The notes beneath the pieces are model-generated. The model was not told the origin of the DNA and searched no databases. It worked only from the letters and a program-made list of their open reading frames with translations. DNA of 64,000 nucleotides from Actinoplanes octamycinicus (lineage in GTDB: Bacteria; Actinomycetota; Actinomycetes; Mycobacteriales; Micromonosporaceae): the NCBI RefSeq assembly GCF_014205225.1, contig NZ_JACHNB010000001.1, positions 1,736,001-1,800,000 of the forward strand, given 5' to 3'. Of this stretch, positions 36,138 through 47,267 are shown piece after piece (within the stretch, counting starts at the first letter, position 1; every line of letters begins with the position of its first letter). The position numbers and the translations under genes are program-made.

Positions 36138-36241
36138 CAGTGCCCCGGGACGCGTTGGTCTCCTCCGGCGCATGGAGGATTTCCGCAGGAAGTTTTCCGC
36201 CGGCATGAAACCGGATACGAGTCGGCGGCGTCCTAACAGAT

Positions 36242-36691
36242 ATGGGGATACGACGGCTGTTCGTGCTGCTACTCCTCGTGCTGGCCGCGGTGCCGGCCGT
36301 GACGACGCCGGCCTGGGCGTGCTCGTGCGAGGTGTCCGGCGGGCGGGGCGGCACGGATCAGGCTCTCGTCGGCGTGGTCCGCTCGGTGCGGGCCACCGGG
36401 ACCGAGCCGCCGTCGTGCGGGGCCCGGTTCGTCCCGAGCGCGCGTCACCAGGTGTTCGCCCAGGCCGGCCGCACCGATCTGTGCCAGGGGACCCAACTGG
36501 TCAAGACCGGTTTCCGCAGTGGTGACCAGCCGGCCGCCCGCAGCCCGATGCGCTGGCCGCTGATCCTGGCCACCGGCGCCGGCGTGCTCCTGCTGGTGAT
36601 CGCCGGCGAGCTGTGGTGGCTCTCCCGCCAGCCCGAACTGCTCGCCGAGCCGCGCCGCCGGGTGCCGGCCGGGGCGGACGCGGGTCAGTAA
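36242..36691 (+). CDS. Small secreted/membrane protein with CSC motif
   Basis: A 149-residue protein: signal peptide RRLFVLLLLVLAAVPAVTTPAWA, then mature-end CSCE, four cysteines in the 70-residue extracytoplasmic domain, a C-terminal transmembrane helix WPLILATGAGVLLLVIAGELWW (about 104-126) and a short basic tail. The N-terminal Cys-x-Cys after cleavage is reminiscent of netrin/TIMP-like or NTR folds, but this is weak. It converges on and overlaps the next leftward gene by 7 bp. Function unknown. Confidence 0.75.
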   Translation: MGIRRLFVLLLLVLAAVPAVTTPAWACSCEVSGGRGGTDQALVGVVRSVRATGTEPPSCGARFVPSARHQVFAQAGRTDLCQGTQLVKTGFRSGDQPAARSPMRWPLILATGAGVLLLVIAGELWWLSRQPELLAEPRRRVPAGADAGQ

Positions 36692-37251
36692 TCGGCGAAG
36701 ACGGCGAAGCCCCGCTCGGCGCAGCGGCGGTAGAAGCCGGCCAGGATGGCCAGCTCGGTGCGGGCGAAACTCCAGTGCGGGGCGTTGCCGGCGTCGTCGC
36801 GCAGCGCGGCGAGCCGGTGGTCGAGCCAGCGCAGCTGCTGCTCGGGCAGGCGGCCGCCGGCGATCGCGGTGCGCATCACCGCGGCCACCGTGTCGAAGGT
36901 GACCAGGTCGCCGAACTGCTCGTGACCCTCGACGAAACGCTCCAGGCCGCCGGCGATCCAGGCGCAGCCGTCCGGGTCGATCACCGGGTCCTCGTCCTCG
37001 GCGGCCGCGTCGGTGGCGTAGAGCACGCCCTCCAGGCCCAGCAGCAGGTCGACCAGCTCGGTGTAGGCGGTCGCGCGTACCGTGCCGGTCTTGGCGATGT
37101 GCAGCGCGAGCGCGCCGGTGGGCGCGGCGATCTCCGGGGCGTCGGCGATCGCGCCGAAGTCGACGAACTCGGCGGGAGCCACCGGGTCGTAGTACTGGCC
37201 CGTCCGCGGCCAGTGCACCGCGACGTTGTCCAGGCCCTTGTCGTGCGCCAT
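36685..37251 (-). CDS. Hypothetical protein
   Basis: A 188-residue acidic soluble protein without signal peptide. I do not recognise it. A central acidic segment (ATDAAAEDEDPVIDPDGC) is followed by helices with ERFVEGHEQFGDLVTF and the C-terminal LAILAGFYRRCAERGFAVFADY. ATG 37251 is preceded by AGGAAGGG. It is convergent with the CSC-motif gene and divergent from gyrB. Confidence 0.7.
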   Translation of the reverse strand: MAHDKGLDNVAVHWPRTGQYYDPVAPAEFVDFGAIADAPEIAAPTGALALHIAKTGTVRATAYTELVDLLLGLEGVLYATDAAAEDEDPVIDPDGCAWIAGGLERFVEGHEQFGDLVTFDTVAAVMRTAIAGGRLPEQQLRWLDHRLAALRDDAGNAPHWSFARTELAILAGFYRRCAERGFAVFADY

Positions 37252-39732
<2,481 letters not shown>

Positions 39733-39746
39733 TCACCGTGGTCACG

Positions 39747-39786
39747 TGTCCACAGATGAGGGCACCTTTCCACAGTGTTATCCACA
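39747..39786. promoter_or_regulatory. DnaA-box cluster in the gyrB-gyrA spacer
   Basis: The 111-bp spacer holds TTATCCACA (perfect) at 39778-39786 plus GTGTCCACA near 39747 and TTTCCACA near 39768, all in the same orientation. Confidence 0.75.
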
Positions 39787-39843
39787 GCTATTCGCGGGTC
39801 TTTGGCCGAATTTGTCTGGCTTCACCTTGAGTAAGGGTTAACA

Positions 39844-42357
39844 GTGACTGACATTCCCGAACCCCCCGGCGACGACGCTGCCCAGGAGGAATCCGGCGGC
39901 GGTGTGACCCAGCGCGTCGAGCCGGTGGGTCTCGAGGTCGAGATGCAGCGCTCGTACCTCGACTACGCGATGAGCGTCATCGTCGGGCGGGCCCTGCCGG
40001 ACGTCCGTGACGGCTTGAAGCCGGTGCACCGCAAGATCCTCTACGCGATGTACGACGCCGGCTTCCGGCCCGACCGCGGTTACGTGAAGTGCGCGCGCGT
40101 CGTCGGCGACGTGATGGGCAACTACCACCCGCACGGTGACTCGTCGATCTACGACGCCCTGGTCCGGATGGGCCAGCCCTGGTCGCTGCGGTACCCGCTG
40201 ATCGACGGCAACGGCAACTTCGGCTCGCCGGGCAACGACCCGCCGGCCGCCATGCGGTACACCGAGTCGAAGCTGTCCCCGCTCGCCATGGAGATGCTGC
40301 GGGACATCGACGAGGACACCGTCGACATGCAGGACAACTACGACGGGCGTACCAAAGAGCCGACGATCCTGCCGGCCCGCTTCCCGAACCTGCTGGTCAA
40401 CGGCTCGGAGGGGATCGCGGTCGGGATGGCGACCAAGATCCCGCCGCACAACCTGCGGGAGATCGCGGCCGCCGTCCAGTGGTGCCTGGACAACATCGAC
40501 GCGGACGAGGCGACCACCCTCGACGCGCTCCTCGAGATCGTCAAGGGTCCGGACTTCCCCACCTACGGCCTGATCGTCGGCCAGCAGGCGATCCAGGATG
40601 CCTACCGGACCGGCCGCGGCTCGATCCGGATGCGCGCGGTCGTCGAGGTCGAGGAGGACCAGCGCGGCCGGCCGTGCCTGGTGGTGACCGAGCTGCCGTA
40701 CCAGGTGAACCCGGACAACCTCGCCGAGCGGGTCGCCGAGCTGGTCAAGGAGGGCAAGCTCACCGGCATCGCCGACATCCGGGACGAGTCGTCCGGCCGG
40801 ACCGGCATGCGGCTCATCCTGGTGCTCAAGCGCGACGCCGTCGCCAAGGTGGTGCTGAACAACCTCTACAAGCACACCCAGCTGCAGGAGACCTTCGGCG
40901 CCAACATGCTGGCGCTGGTCGACGGGGTGCCGCGGACGCTGAACCTGGCGCAGTTCATCCGCTACTACGTCGAGCACCAGATCGAGGTCATCCGACGGCG
41001 GACCGCGTACCGGCTGCGCAAGGCCGAGGAGCGCGCGCACATCCTGCGCGGTCTGGCCAAGGCGCTGGACATGCTCGACGAGGTCATCGCCCTGATCCGG
41101 CGCTCGCCCACGGTGGAGGACTCGCGCCAGGGCCTGATGACGCTGCTCGACGTCGACGAGATCCAAGCCACCGCGATCCTCGACATGCAGCTGCGCCGGC
41201 TGGCCGCCCTGGAGCGGCAGCGGATCATCGACGAGCTGGCGAAAATCGAGCTGGAGATCGCCGACTTCAAGGACATCCTGGCGAAACCCGAGCGGCAGCG
41301 GGCGATCATCTCCGAGGAGCTCGGCGAGATCGTGCAGAAGTTCGGCGACGATCGGCGTACCCAGATCATCCCGTTCGACGGCGAGGTCTCCATGGAGGAC
41401 CTCATCGCGCGCGAGGATGTTGTGGTAACCATCACACGTACGGGTTATGCCAAGCGCACCAAGGTCGACATGTATCGATCGCAGAAGCGTGGCGGCAAGG
41501 GCGTGAGCGGCGCGACCCTGCGACAGGACGACATCGTCTCGCACTTCTACGTGATCTCCACGCACGACTGGATGCTGTTCTTCACGAACAAGGGCCGGGT
41601 GTATCGGGCAAAGGCCTACGAACTGCCCGAGGCGAACCGCACCGCCAAGGGACAGCACGTCGCGAACCTGCTGGCCTTCCAGCCGGACGAGCACATCGCG
41701 CAGGTCATCCAGATCTCGAATTACCAGGTCGCGCCGTACCTTGTGCTCGCCACTAAGAATGGTCTCGTGAAGAAGACCCGCCTCGACGAATTTGACTCCA
41801 ACCGCAGCGGTGGCATCATCGCCATCAACCTGCGGGAGGATGACGAATTGGTGGGCGCGGCGCTCGTGGCACCGGAGGACGACCTCCTCCTGGTGTCGAA
41901 GCACGCCCAGGCGATCCGCTTCAACGCGACCGACGAGGCGCTGCGGCCGATGGGGCGGGCGACGTCCGGTGTGATCGGGATGCGCTTCGGCGACAACGAC
42001 GAGCTGCTCGCCATGGAGGTCGTGCGCGAGGGCATGGATGTGTTGGTCGCCACCAACGGTGGGTATGCCAAACGCACTCCGATCGAGGAGTATCCGGTGC
42101 AGGGGCGTGGCGGCAAGGGGGTGCTCACCGCGAAGATCACCGAACGTCGTGGTGGACTTGTCGGCGCTCTGGTGATCAGCCCGGAGGATGAACTGTTTGC
42201 CATCACCAGCAATGGTGGTGTCATCCGGACTCCCGTGAAGCCTGTACGGCGCACACGGGATCGGAACACAATGGGGGTCAAGCTGATGGACCTCCCTGAA
42301 GGTGTAACCATCGTGGCGCTTGCTCGCAATGCCGACGAGCCTGACGAACAGGACTAG
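39844..42357 (+). CDS. gyrA: DNA gyrase subunit A
   Basis: An 837-residue cleavage subunit. The catalytic Tyr is Tyr139 in [10 protein letters not shown]; the quinolone-resistance region [17 protein letters not shown] (95-111) has Ser100 and Asp104 at the E. coli Ser83/Asp87 positions, so no common resistance change is visible. The GyrA-box QKRGGKG lies near 550, followed by six-bladed C-terminal wrapping repeats and an acidic tail (DEPDEQD). GTG 39844 is preceded by AGTAAGGG. Confidence 0.97.
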   Translation: MTDIPEPPGDDAAQEESGGGVTQRVEPVGLEVEMQRSYLDYAMSVIVGRALPDVRDGLKPVHRKILYAMYDAGFRPDRGYVKCARVVGDVMGNYHPHGDSSIYDALVRMGQPWSLRYPLIDGNGNFGSPGNDPPAAMRYTESKLSPLAMEMLRDIDEDTVDMQDNYDGRTKEPTILPARFPNLLVNGSEGIAVGMATKIPPHNLREIAAAVQWCLDNIDADEATTLDALLEIVKGPDFPTYGLIVGQQAIQDAYRTGRGSIRMRAVVEVEEDQRGRPCLVVTELPYQVNPDNLAERVAELVKEGKLTGIADIRDESSGRTGMRLILVLKRDAVAKVVLNNLYKHTQLQETFGANMLALVDGVPRTLNLAQFIRYYVEHQIEVIRRRTAYRLRKAEERAHILRGLAKALDMLDEVIALIRRSPTVEDSRQGLMTLLDVDEIQATAILDMQLRRLAALERQRIIDELAKIELEIADFKDILAKPERQRAIISEELGEIVQKFGDDRRTQIIPFDGEVSMEDLIAREDVVVTITRTGYAKRTKVDMYRSQKRGGKGVSGATLRQDDIVSHFYVISTHDWMLFFTNKGRVYRAKAYELPEANRTAKGQHVANLLAFQPDEHIAQVIQISNYQVAPYLVLATKNGLVKKTRLDEFDSNRSGGIIAINLREDDELVGAALVAPEDDLLLVSKHAQAIRFNATDEALRPMGRATSGVIGMRFGDNDELLAMEVVREGMDVLVATNGGYAKRTPIEEYPVQGRGGKGVLTAKITERRGGLVGALVISPEDELFAITSNGGVIRTPVKPVRRTRDRNTMGVKLMDLPEGVTIVALARNADEPDEQD

Positions 42358-42360
42358 TTG

Positions 42361-43266
42361 ATGCCGGAGACACAGGCGAAGTCGGGGGGCCAGGGGACCT
42401 CAGCGACTCCGGACGATGCGGCGAAGAAGGACGGTGCCGCATCGAACGGACGCGAGGCCGCTGGGCGCGCCGCTGTCCCCGCCGATGCCCCGTCCCCGCC
42501 GAAGTTCACCAGGGCGCCGGGCATGGCCCCGCCGCCCGGTGAGCCATCCGCTACCGGATCGGACGCCGACGGCAAACGGCCCGGCGGTCCCGCCGTGGCC
42601 AAGGCCTCGGCGGCCGTTCCGATCGTGACGAAAGGCAAGGGCGCCGCGCCCGGGACCGCCTCGGCGCGTCCCGCGGCGGCACCGGGCACCGTCAGCGGCG
42701 CGGTGACGCGTCCGGCGGGCAGTGCCCCGGCGGCGACCCCGGCCGGCGCTGCCAAGCAGCGCACCGCGCCGGCCGGTGGGCCGGCCGCGGCGTCGTCCGG
42801 TCCGGGTGGATCGTCGGCGGTGGGCGCCGCCCGGGTCTCCGAAGCGGTCCGCTCGGCCCGCTCCACGGTCTCCTCGGCCGCGGCGCGTGGCCCGCGCCGG
42901 GCCCGGCTGAACCTCAAGCGGATCGACCCGTGGTCCGTGATGAAGTTCTCGTTCGCGGTCTCGATCGTGCTCTTCATCGTGGTGGTCGTCGCGACCTCGG
43001 TGCTCTACCTGGCGCTGGACACGATGGGCGTGTGGACCTCGGTCAACGACAGCCTCAAGGACCTGGTGAACGCGAGCGGTGGCTCCGAGGCCGCCACCGC
43101 GAACACCTTCCGGATCACCGCCTGGGGCGTGATCGGGACGTCGATGCTGATCGGCGCGGTCAACGTGGTGCTGTTCACCGCGCTGGCGACGCTCGGGGCG
43201 TTCATCTACAACGTGTGCGCCGACCTGGTCGGCGGCATCGAGCTGACGCTGGCCGAGCGGGACTGA
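42361..43266 (+). CDS. DUF3566 membrane protein
   Basis: A 301-residue protein starting 3 bp after the gyrA stop. Residues 1-180 are an Ala/Gly/Pro/Lys-rich disordered tail; the C-terminal 110 residues form the DUF3566 domain with two membrane helices, FSFAVSIVLFIVVVVATSVLYLAL and WGVIGTSMLIGAVNVVLFTALATLGAF. A homologue (Rv0007) follows gyrA in mycobacteria. ATG 42361 was preferred over TTG 42358. Role unknown; gyrA coupling suggests co-expression only. Confidence 0.88.
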   Translation: MPETQAKSGGQGTSATPDDAAKKDGAASNGREAAGRAAVPADAPSPPKFTRAPGMAPPPGEPSATGSDADGKRPGGPAVAKASAAVPIVTKGKGAAPGTASARPAAAPGTVSGAVTRPAGSAPAATPAGAAKQRTAPAGGPAAASSGPGGSSAVGAARVSEAVRSARSTVSSAAARGPRRARLNLKRIDPWSVMKFSFAVSIVLFIVVVVATSVLYLALDTMGVWTSVNDSLKDLVNASGGSEAATANTFRITAWGVIGTSMLIGAVNVVLFTALATLGAFIYNVCADLVGGIELTLAERD

Positions 43267-43343
43267 CGATGTGATCGGGTTGTGGGCCACCCCCCGCTTT
43301 GGTGGCTCGCAACCCGGTGCGGTAATGTTCTGTCCGCAGGTGA

Positions 43344-43417
43344 GGGGCTATAGCTCAGTCGGTTAGAGCGCAGAGCTGATAACTCTGAGGTCGATGGTTC
43401 GATTCCATCTAGCCCCA
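43344..43417 (+). tRNA. ileT: tRNA-Ile (GAT)
   Basis: 74-nt cloverleaf: acceptor GGGGCTA/TAGCCCC with discriminator A, D arm AGCTCAGTCGGTTAGAGC, anticodon arm CAGAG-CTGATAA-CTCTG with anticodon GAT at 43378-43380, and T arm with GGTTCGATTCC. No CCA is encoded. Confidence 0.97.
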
Positions 43418-43752
43418 CGAGCGACAGGGCGATCTCTGTCCGCGGAAAGCGCGGACCGGGGTCGCTCGTCTTGTCTGCTCCGGGGGCCGAGCCCCCGGAA
43501 ACCCCGCGTTACGGTGGTTGCGGTGAGCGGGTCTCTCGCGGTTACCGCTTCGGTGGTTGCGGTGGGTGGGTCTCTCGCGGTTACCGCTTCGGCGGTGCGG
43601 TGGCGGGCTCTTGCGGCTACTGCTTCGGTGGTTGCGGTGGGCCGGGCGCTTGTGATCGTCGCATTGTCGACGGTACGGGTGGTGCGTTCCGCGCGGCCGG
43701 CGCTTTGACGGTACGGTGTGTGCGTCTGCGTTCCCAGAGTTGGGGGTAGTTG
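43418..43752. repeat. 39-bp tandem repeats between tRNA-Ile and the DLW gene
   Basis: 335-bp gene-free interval. CGGTGGTTGCGGTG followed by GGTCTCTCGCGGTTACCGCTT recurs with a 39-bp period from 43512 and 43551, then two decayed copies (GCGGTGCGGTGGCGGGCTC and CGGTGGTTGCGGTGGGCCGG) to about 43650. No gene. Confidence 0.8.
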
Positions 43753-43881
43753 ATGCTGAAGAAGCTTTTGGTCGTGGCGGCTGTGGTCGGTGCTGCTGCG
43801 CTGGTGGTCAAGAAGGTCAAGGCCTCCAGTGACGAGCGGGCGCTCTGGCACGAGGCCACCACGGCTCCTGATCTGCGCTGA
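43753..43881 (+). CDS. DLW-39-type small protein
   Basis: A 42-residue protein starting MLKKLLVVAAVVGAAALVVK, one short hydrophobic helix with lysines on both sides, then SSDERALWHEATTAPDLR. The LW pair after an acidic segment and the location between gyrA-linked tRNA genes match the DLW-39 family of actinobacterial micro-proteins, annotated only by family. It probably is a membrane-associated peptide. Too short for most gene callers. Confidence 0.75.
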   Translation: MLKKLLVVAAVVGAAALVVKKVKASSDERALWHEATTAPDLR

Positions 43882-43891
43882 GGCGCGAGCC

Positions 43892-43964
43892 GGGGCCCTA
43901 GCTCAACTGGCAGAGCACCGCCTTTGCAAGGCGGGGGTTAGGGGTTCAAGTCCCCTGGGCTCCA
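43892..43964 (+). tRNA. alaT: tRNA-Ala (TGC)
   Basis: 73-nt cloverleaf: acceptor GGGGCCC/GGGCTCC (one G-T pair) with discriminator A, D arm AGCTCAACTGGCAGAGC, anticodon arm CGCCT-TTGCAAG-GCGGG with TGC at 43925-43927, and T arm with GGTTCAAGTCCCC. No CCA is encoded. Confidence 0.96.
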
Positions 43965-43972
43965 CGGCAGAG

Positions 43973-44012
43973 AAGCGGCCCTCACCCATCGGGTGAGGGC
44001 CGCTTCGTCGTT
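43973..44012 (+). terminator. Terminator after tRNA-Ala
   Basis: Perfect 15-bp stem AAGCGGCCCTCACCC / GGGTGAGGGCCGCTT with a three-base ATC loop, then CGTCGTTT. Confidence 0.9.
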
Positions 44013-44070
44013 TCCGGGGTCGGGTCACTGGTCGCCCGGGAGCACTGGTCGTTTCCGGGGTTACCAGCCC

Positions 44071-44190
44071 CGGGGTGACCGGTCGCGAGGTTGCCAGCCC
44101 CCGGGGTGACCGGTCGCGAGGTTGCCGGACCCGGGGTGACCGGTCGCCGGGGTGCCGGACCGGGGTGACCGGTCGCCGGGGTTGCCGGCC
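44071..44190. repeat. About 30-bp tandem repeats
   Basis: CGGGGTGACCGGTCGC recurs at 44071, 44102, 44132 and 44161 (spacings 31, 30, 29), ending just before the 3' end of the RTX-type gene. Confidence 0.88.
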
Positions 44191-44200
44191 GTTTTTGGGG

Positions 44201-45064
44201 TTACTGGGTGATGCGGTCCTTGCCGGGACCACCGACGATCGTGTCCTTACCGGCCTGGCCGATCAGGACGTCGTCGCCGGCGCCGCCGTGGATGACGTCG
44301 GCGCGGTCCCCGGCGACGCCGTCCAGTTCGCCGCCGACGATGCCGTCGTTGCCGGCGTCGCCGTACAGGCGGTCGCCGCCCGCGCCGCCCGCGATCGCGT
44401 CGTGGCCGGCGCCACCCCAGATCCGGTCGTCGCCCGAGTCGCCGTGCAGCTCGTCGTTGCCGTAGTCGCCGTAGATCGTGTCGTTGCCGGAGCCGCCGAG
44501 GACGGTGTCGTCGCCGAAGCCAGTGCTGATCCAGTCACTGCCCGAGCCGCCGTTGACGAAGTCGTGCCCGTCGTCGCCGGCGATCGTGTCGCGGCCGGCG
44601 TTGCCGGACAGCTTGTCGTTGCCGATGCCGCCGATCAGCCGGTCCCGGTTCGAGCCGCCGCTGAGGACGTCGCTGCCGGCCTCGCCGTAGGCGTCCATGT
44701 AGCTGGCGGTCCGGTTGGCGACCTTGTCGTTCTTGTCGCCGAGCCGGATGCTCAGCTCGGTCGGCTTGCGGGCGGTGTGGCAGCGGACCCTGGTCCGGTC
44801 GCCCTTGACCGCCTTGCAGCCCTTGCCCGGCTTGATCGCGACCCGGTCGTTGAGCGTGACGGTGTTGCCGGAAATCGTGATGACCAGGTCGTTCCGCTGG
44901 CCGGCGCCGGCGACGAACGTCACGATGCTGTCGTGCAGGCCGATGACCTGGGCCTTGGCCGTGGTGGCGGCGGCCTGGGCCGGGGCAGCGGACAGGGCGG
45001 TCGTGGCGACAGCGGCGGCGATGGCTCCGACGGCGGCGAGCGCCTTGCGGTTGAGCAGGAACAT
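44201..45064 (-). CDS. Secreted RTX-type calcium-binding protein
   Basis: A 287-residue secreted protein with a signal peptide (LNRKALAAVGAIAAAVATTALSAAPAQA, residues 4-31). From about residue 120 it is a run of at least ten GGxGxDxx-type nonapeptides (GGSGNDTIYG, GGAGDDVLIG, GGPGKDRIT), the calcium-binding beta-roll of hemolysin-type repeats. The N-terminal domain contains two cysteines (CKAV, CHTA). No enzyme domain is seen. ATG 45064 is preceded by GGGGGAAG. Usually such proteins are structural or adhesive exoproteins. Confidence 0.88.
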   Translation of the reverse strand: MFLLNRKALAAVGAIAAAVATTALSAAPAQAAATTAKAQVIGLHDSIVTFVAGAGQRNDLVITISGNTVTLNDRVAIKPGKGCKAVKGDRTRVRCHTARKPTELSIRLGDKNDKVANRTASYMDAYGEAGSDVLSGGSNRDRLIGGIGNDKLSGNAGRDTIAGDDGHDFVNGGSGSDWISTGFGDDTVLGGSGNDTIYGDYGNDELHGDSGDDRIWGGAGHDAIAGGAGGDRLYGDAGNDGIVGGELDGVAGDRADVIHGGAGDDVLIGQAGKDTIVGGPGKDRITQ

Positions 45065-45266
45065 CAGACTTCCCCCGTGGTGTGGATCGATCGAGCGGCT
45101 TCGTTCGCCGCAGTGCCGGAATCCTATGAGGACTTGATCGATCGATGACTCACGGTTTCGTGTCACGTGACGGTGCGTCAGGGCGGTGACGAGTCACACC
45201 ATCGGTCGTCCCGGGGTGCCGGCTGGTCACCGTACCTGCGCATTTGCCCGTTCTGGGAGCTGTCGG

Positions 45267-45275
45267 TTATCCACA
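45267..45275 (+). promoter_or_regulatory. Isolated consensus DnaA box
   Basis: TTATCCACA, 53 bp upstream of the Nudix gene, in its leader region. Confidence 0.6.
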
Positions 45276-45328
45276 GAGGAATGAAGGAATCCTGCGCGGG
45301 CGGTGCCTGACGGTTAGCCTGCGTACTC

Positions 45329-45817
45329 GTGAGCGAACGAAGACGGGCCGCCGCTGTGATCGTGCGGGACGGCCGTGTGCTGATGGTGCACGAGCGCAGC
45401 CGGCGATCCGGTGGCGGCGAGTGGTGGACCCTGCCCGGCGGTGGGCTGCAGCCCGGCGAGACGGCCGAGGAGGCGGTGCGGCGCGAGGTCTTCGAGGAGA
45501 CCGGGCTGGTGGTCAGCGACCTGCGTTACGTGCTGGAGATGCCGTATCCGTCGGGGATGACGTCGGTCTTCGCGGTCACGGTGGCGGACGGCGAGCCACG
45601 GGCGGGGCAGGACGACGGGAGCGGGCCGGAGCCGCTCGGTCTGGACTGGCTGCCGGTGCCGGAGCTGCCGATCGAGACCAGTGGGGTGCCGGTGCCCCCG
45701 CTGATGGTGGTGCTGCCGACGATGGCGCCGGCCCCGTCACCGGCCTTGCCGTCGCCGGGCTCGTCGTCGGACTCGCCAGAGGTGCCGGCTCCGTCGCAGG
45801 CGTCGACCTCGTCGTGA
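45329..45817 (+). CDS. Nudix hydrolase
   Basis: A 162-residue MutT-family pyrophosphohydrolase. The Nudix box GGGLQPGETAEEAVRREVFEETGLVV matches GX5EX7REUXEEXGU; the fold spans residues 3-115 and a Pro/Ser-rich 40-residue tail follows. GTG 45329 starts the folded part. Substrate unknown. Confidence 0.92.
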   Translation: MSERRRAAAVIVRDGRVLMVHERSRRSGGGEWWTLPGGGLQPGETAEEAVRREVFEETGLVVSDLRYVLEMPYPSGMTSVFAVTVADGEPRAGQDDGSGPEPLGLDWLPVPELPIETSGVPVPPLMVVLPTMAPAPSPALPSPGSSSDSPEVPAPSQASTSS

Positions 45818-45894
45818 GGCATGGCCGGCTGGGCTGCCGGTGTTGACGCGCCGCGGCGGGCGATGATTCGGCGTCGTAATCAGGCCGGCCGGGG

Positions 45895-46344
45895 TCAGAG
45901 GCGAAACGACTCCGACAGTGACGGCTCGGGGGAGTCGGCCTGGGCGGCGACGGCGCGACGGCGTTCGGCGACGAAGTAGGCGCAGGCAGCGGTGTAGCTC
46001 AGGGAGAGCAGCAGGCCCAGGACCCGCAGCGGGGCGGGTGGATAGGGCAGTACCGCGACGGTCAGGGCGCCCAGGGCCCAACCGGCGAGCAGCACGGTGT
46101 TGACCACGTCGTGGCGGCCCCAGCGGCCGGTGCGGCGGTGGGCCTGACGCTGGATCTCCACGGTGAAGGCGTGCGCCATCCCGAGAGCCAGCAGGGCGAG
46201 CAGGATGGTGGCGAAAACGGAGTGATGCCCGCCGCCGACCGCCGCCATCGCGGTGGCACCCGTCATCAACGCCAGCCCGCTGACCGTGCCGACGCGGGGC
46301 TTGCGGTGCTCGTGAACCGACCCGTCCTCCACATCCTCAGACAT
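45895..46344 (-). CDS. Hypothetical membrane protein
   Basis: A 149-residue polytopic protein with about four hydrophobic segments: VSGLALMTGATAMAAVGGGH, VFATILLALLALGMAHAF, VNTVLLAGWALGALTVAVL and LRVLGLLLSLSYTAACAYFV. Acidic N-terminus and basic loops. I do not recognise a family. ATG 46344 is the likely start; an upstream in-frame start at 46392 gives a Ser/Arg-rich leader. Confidence 0.72.
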   Translation of the reverse strand: MSEDVEDGSVHEHRKPRVGTVSGLALMTGATAMAAVGGGHHSVFATILLALLALGMAHAFTVEIQRQAHRRTGRWGRHDVVNTVLLAGWALGALTVAVLPYPPAPLRVLGLLLSLSYTAACAYFVAERRRAVAAQADSPEPSLSESFRL

Positions 46345-46530
46345 TCGGCATGATCCGGCGGAAGCTGAGCGGGGCAGCGCCGCCTGCGCCAATCATGGCG
46401 AGGTGCGTCTTTTAGCCGGTCGCTACCGGCGATCGACCGCCGTGATCGACTTCAGCCATCCGCTTGCGGCGAGCGCGGATGCGTGCGGTGGGGTGGGTCC
46501 GGTGGCTGTCGGGCTGGTTTTGGGGTGATG

Positions 46531-47094
46531 ATGGCGGGCGTGATGGGAAGCCTGCAGACCGAACCTGCCCAGTCTCGACCCGACCTGCTCGCTCCGCCGG
46601 TGGCCAAGGCGCTCGCGGTGTGGCCGGAGGAGGCGCCGATCGACGTCGACCAGGTGCTGGTGGCGCCGATCGACGGGAGTCTGGCCGATACGGCGGCGTT
46701 CTGTGAGGCCTACGGGGTGAGCCTGGCCGAGTCCGCCAACTGTGTGATCGTGGCGGGGCGCCGGGGCGAGGTGACCAAGTACGCCGCCTGCATCGTTCTG
46801 GCCACCACTCGGGCCGACGTGAACGGAGTGGTTCGGCGGCACCTCGACGTACGCAAATGTAGTTTTGCTCCGATGGACGAAGCGGTGTCGCTGACCGGAA
46901 TGGAATATGGCGGGATCACGCCGATCGGTCTGCCCGCCGACTGGCCGATCCTGGTGGATTCGCGGGTGATCGCCACCCCGCATGTGATCGTCGGGTCCGG
47001 GGTCCGGCACAGCAAGATCGCGGTGGCCGGCCCGGCCTTGGGGGCGCTGCCCGGAGCTCAGGTGATCGAGGGGTTGGCCAAGGAGATCGGCTGA
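46531..47094 (+). CDS. ybaK: YbaK/EbsC-type aminoacyl-tRNA deacylase
   Basis: A 187-residue trans-editing protein of the INS/YbaK family that clears mischarged tRNA (Cys-tRNA-Pro for YbaK). Signature segments are AFCEAYGVSLAESANCVIVAG and the fold end GGITPIGLPADWPILVDSRVIATPHVIVGSGVRHSKIA, with the conserved Gly-Ile-Thr-Pro. Start is ambiguous among ATGs at 46528, 46531 and 46543; 46531 has a GGGGTG tract at plausible spacing. Convergent with the FrnE gene. Confidence 0.88.
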   Translation: MAGVMGSLQTEPAQSRPDLLAPPVAKALAVWPEEAPIDVDQVLVAPIDGSLADTAAFCEAYGVSLAESANCVIVAGRRGEVTKYAACIVLATTRADVNGVVRRHLDVRKCSFAPMDEAVSLTGMEYGGITPIGLPADWPILVDSRVIATPHVIVGSGVRHSKIAVAGPALGALPGAQVIEGLAKEIG

Positions 47095-47149
47095 CCCTGC
47101 GGAACGCTTCGGGTTGTCGTGCCGCAGTGGTGGCGCGCTGATTCCGCGA

Positions 47150-47191
47150 AGCACGACGGCCAGAGATCGGCTGATCTCTGGCCGTCGTGCT
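47150..47191. terminator. 18-bp perfect inverted repeat between convergent genes
   Basis: AGCACGACGGCCAGAGAT / ATCTCTGGCCGTCGTGCT with a CGGCTG loop; likely bidirectional terminator of ybaK and frnE, though neither side has a strong T tract. Confidence 0.85.
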
Positions 47192-47252
47192 GCTTGGTGA
47201 CTGACACCGCCCAGCGGGGCGATCGGCGTCTATGTCGATTGACGTCGATACG

Positions 47253-47266
47253 GTTCCACGTGAAAC
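47253..47266. promoter_or_regulatory. parS-like sequence, one mismatch
   Basis: GTTCCACGTGAAAC differs from parS in one base. It is the only candidate to the right of oriC in this window, 1 bp downstream of the frnE stop. Confidence 0.6.
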
Positions 47267-47267
47267 G

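Noticed and set aside
32511..36206. A 1,231-codon minus-strand open frame antisense to dnaN, gnd, recF and dciA
   Set aside because: Frame is open only because of high third-position GC in the real genes; the product is His/Arg/Gly-biased without domain motifs.
45162..45171. GTCACGTGAC palindrome near the RTX gene as parS
   Set aside because: Lacks the flanking TTT/AAA of parS; only the CACGTG core is shared.
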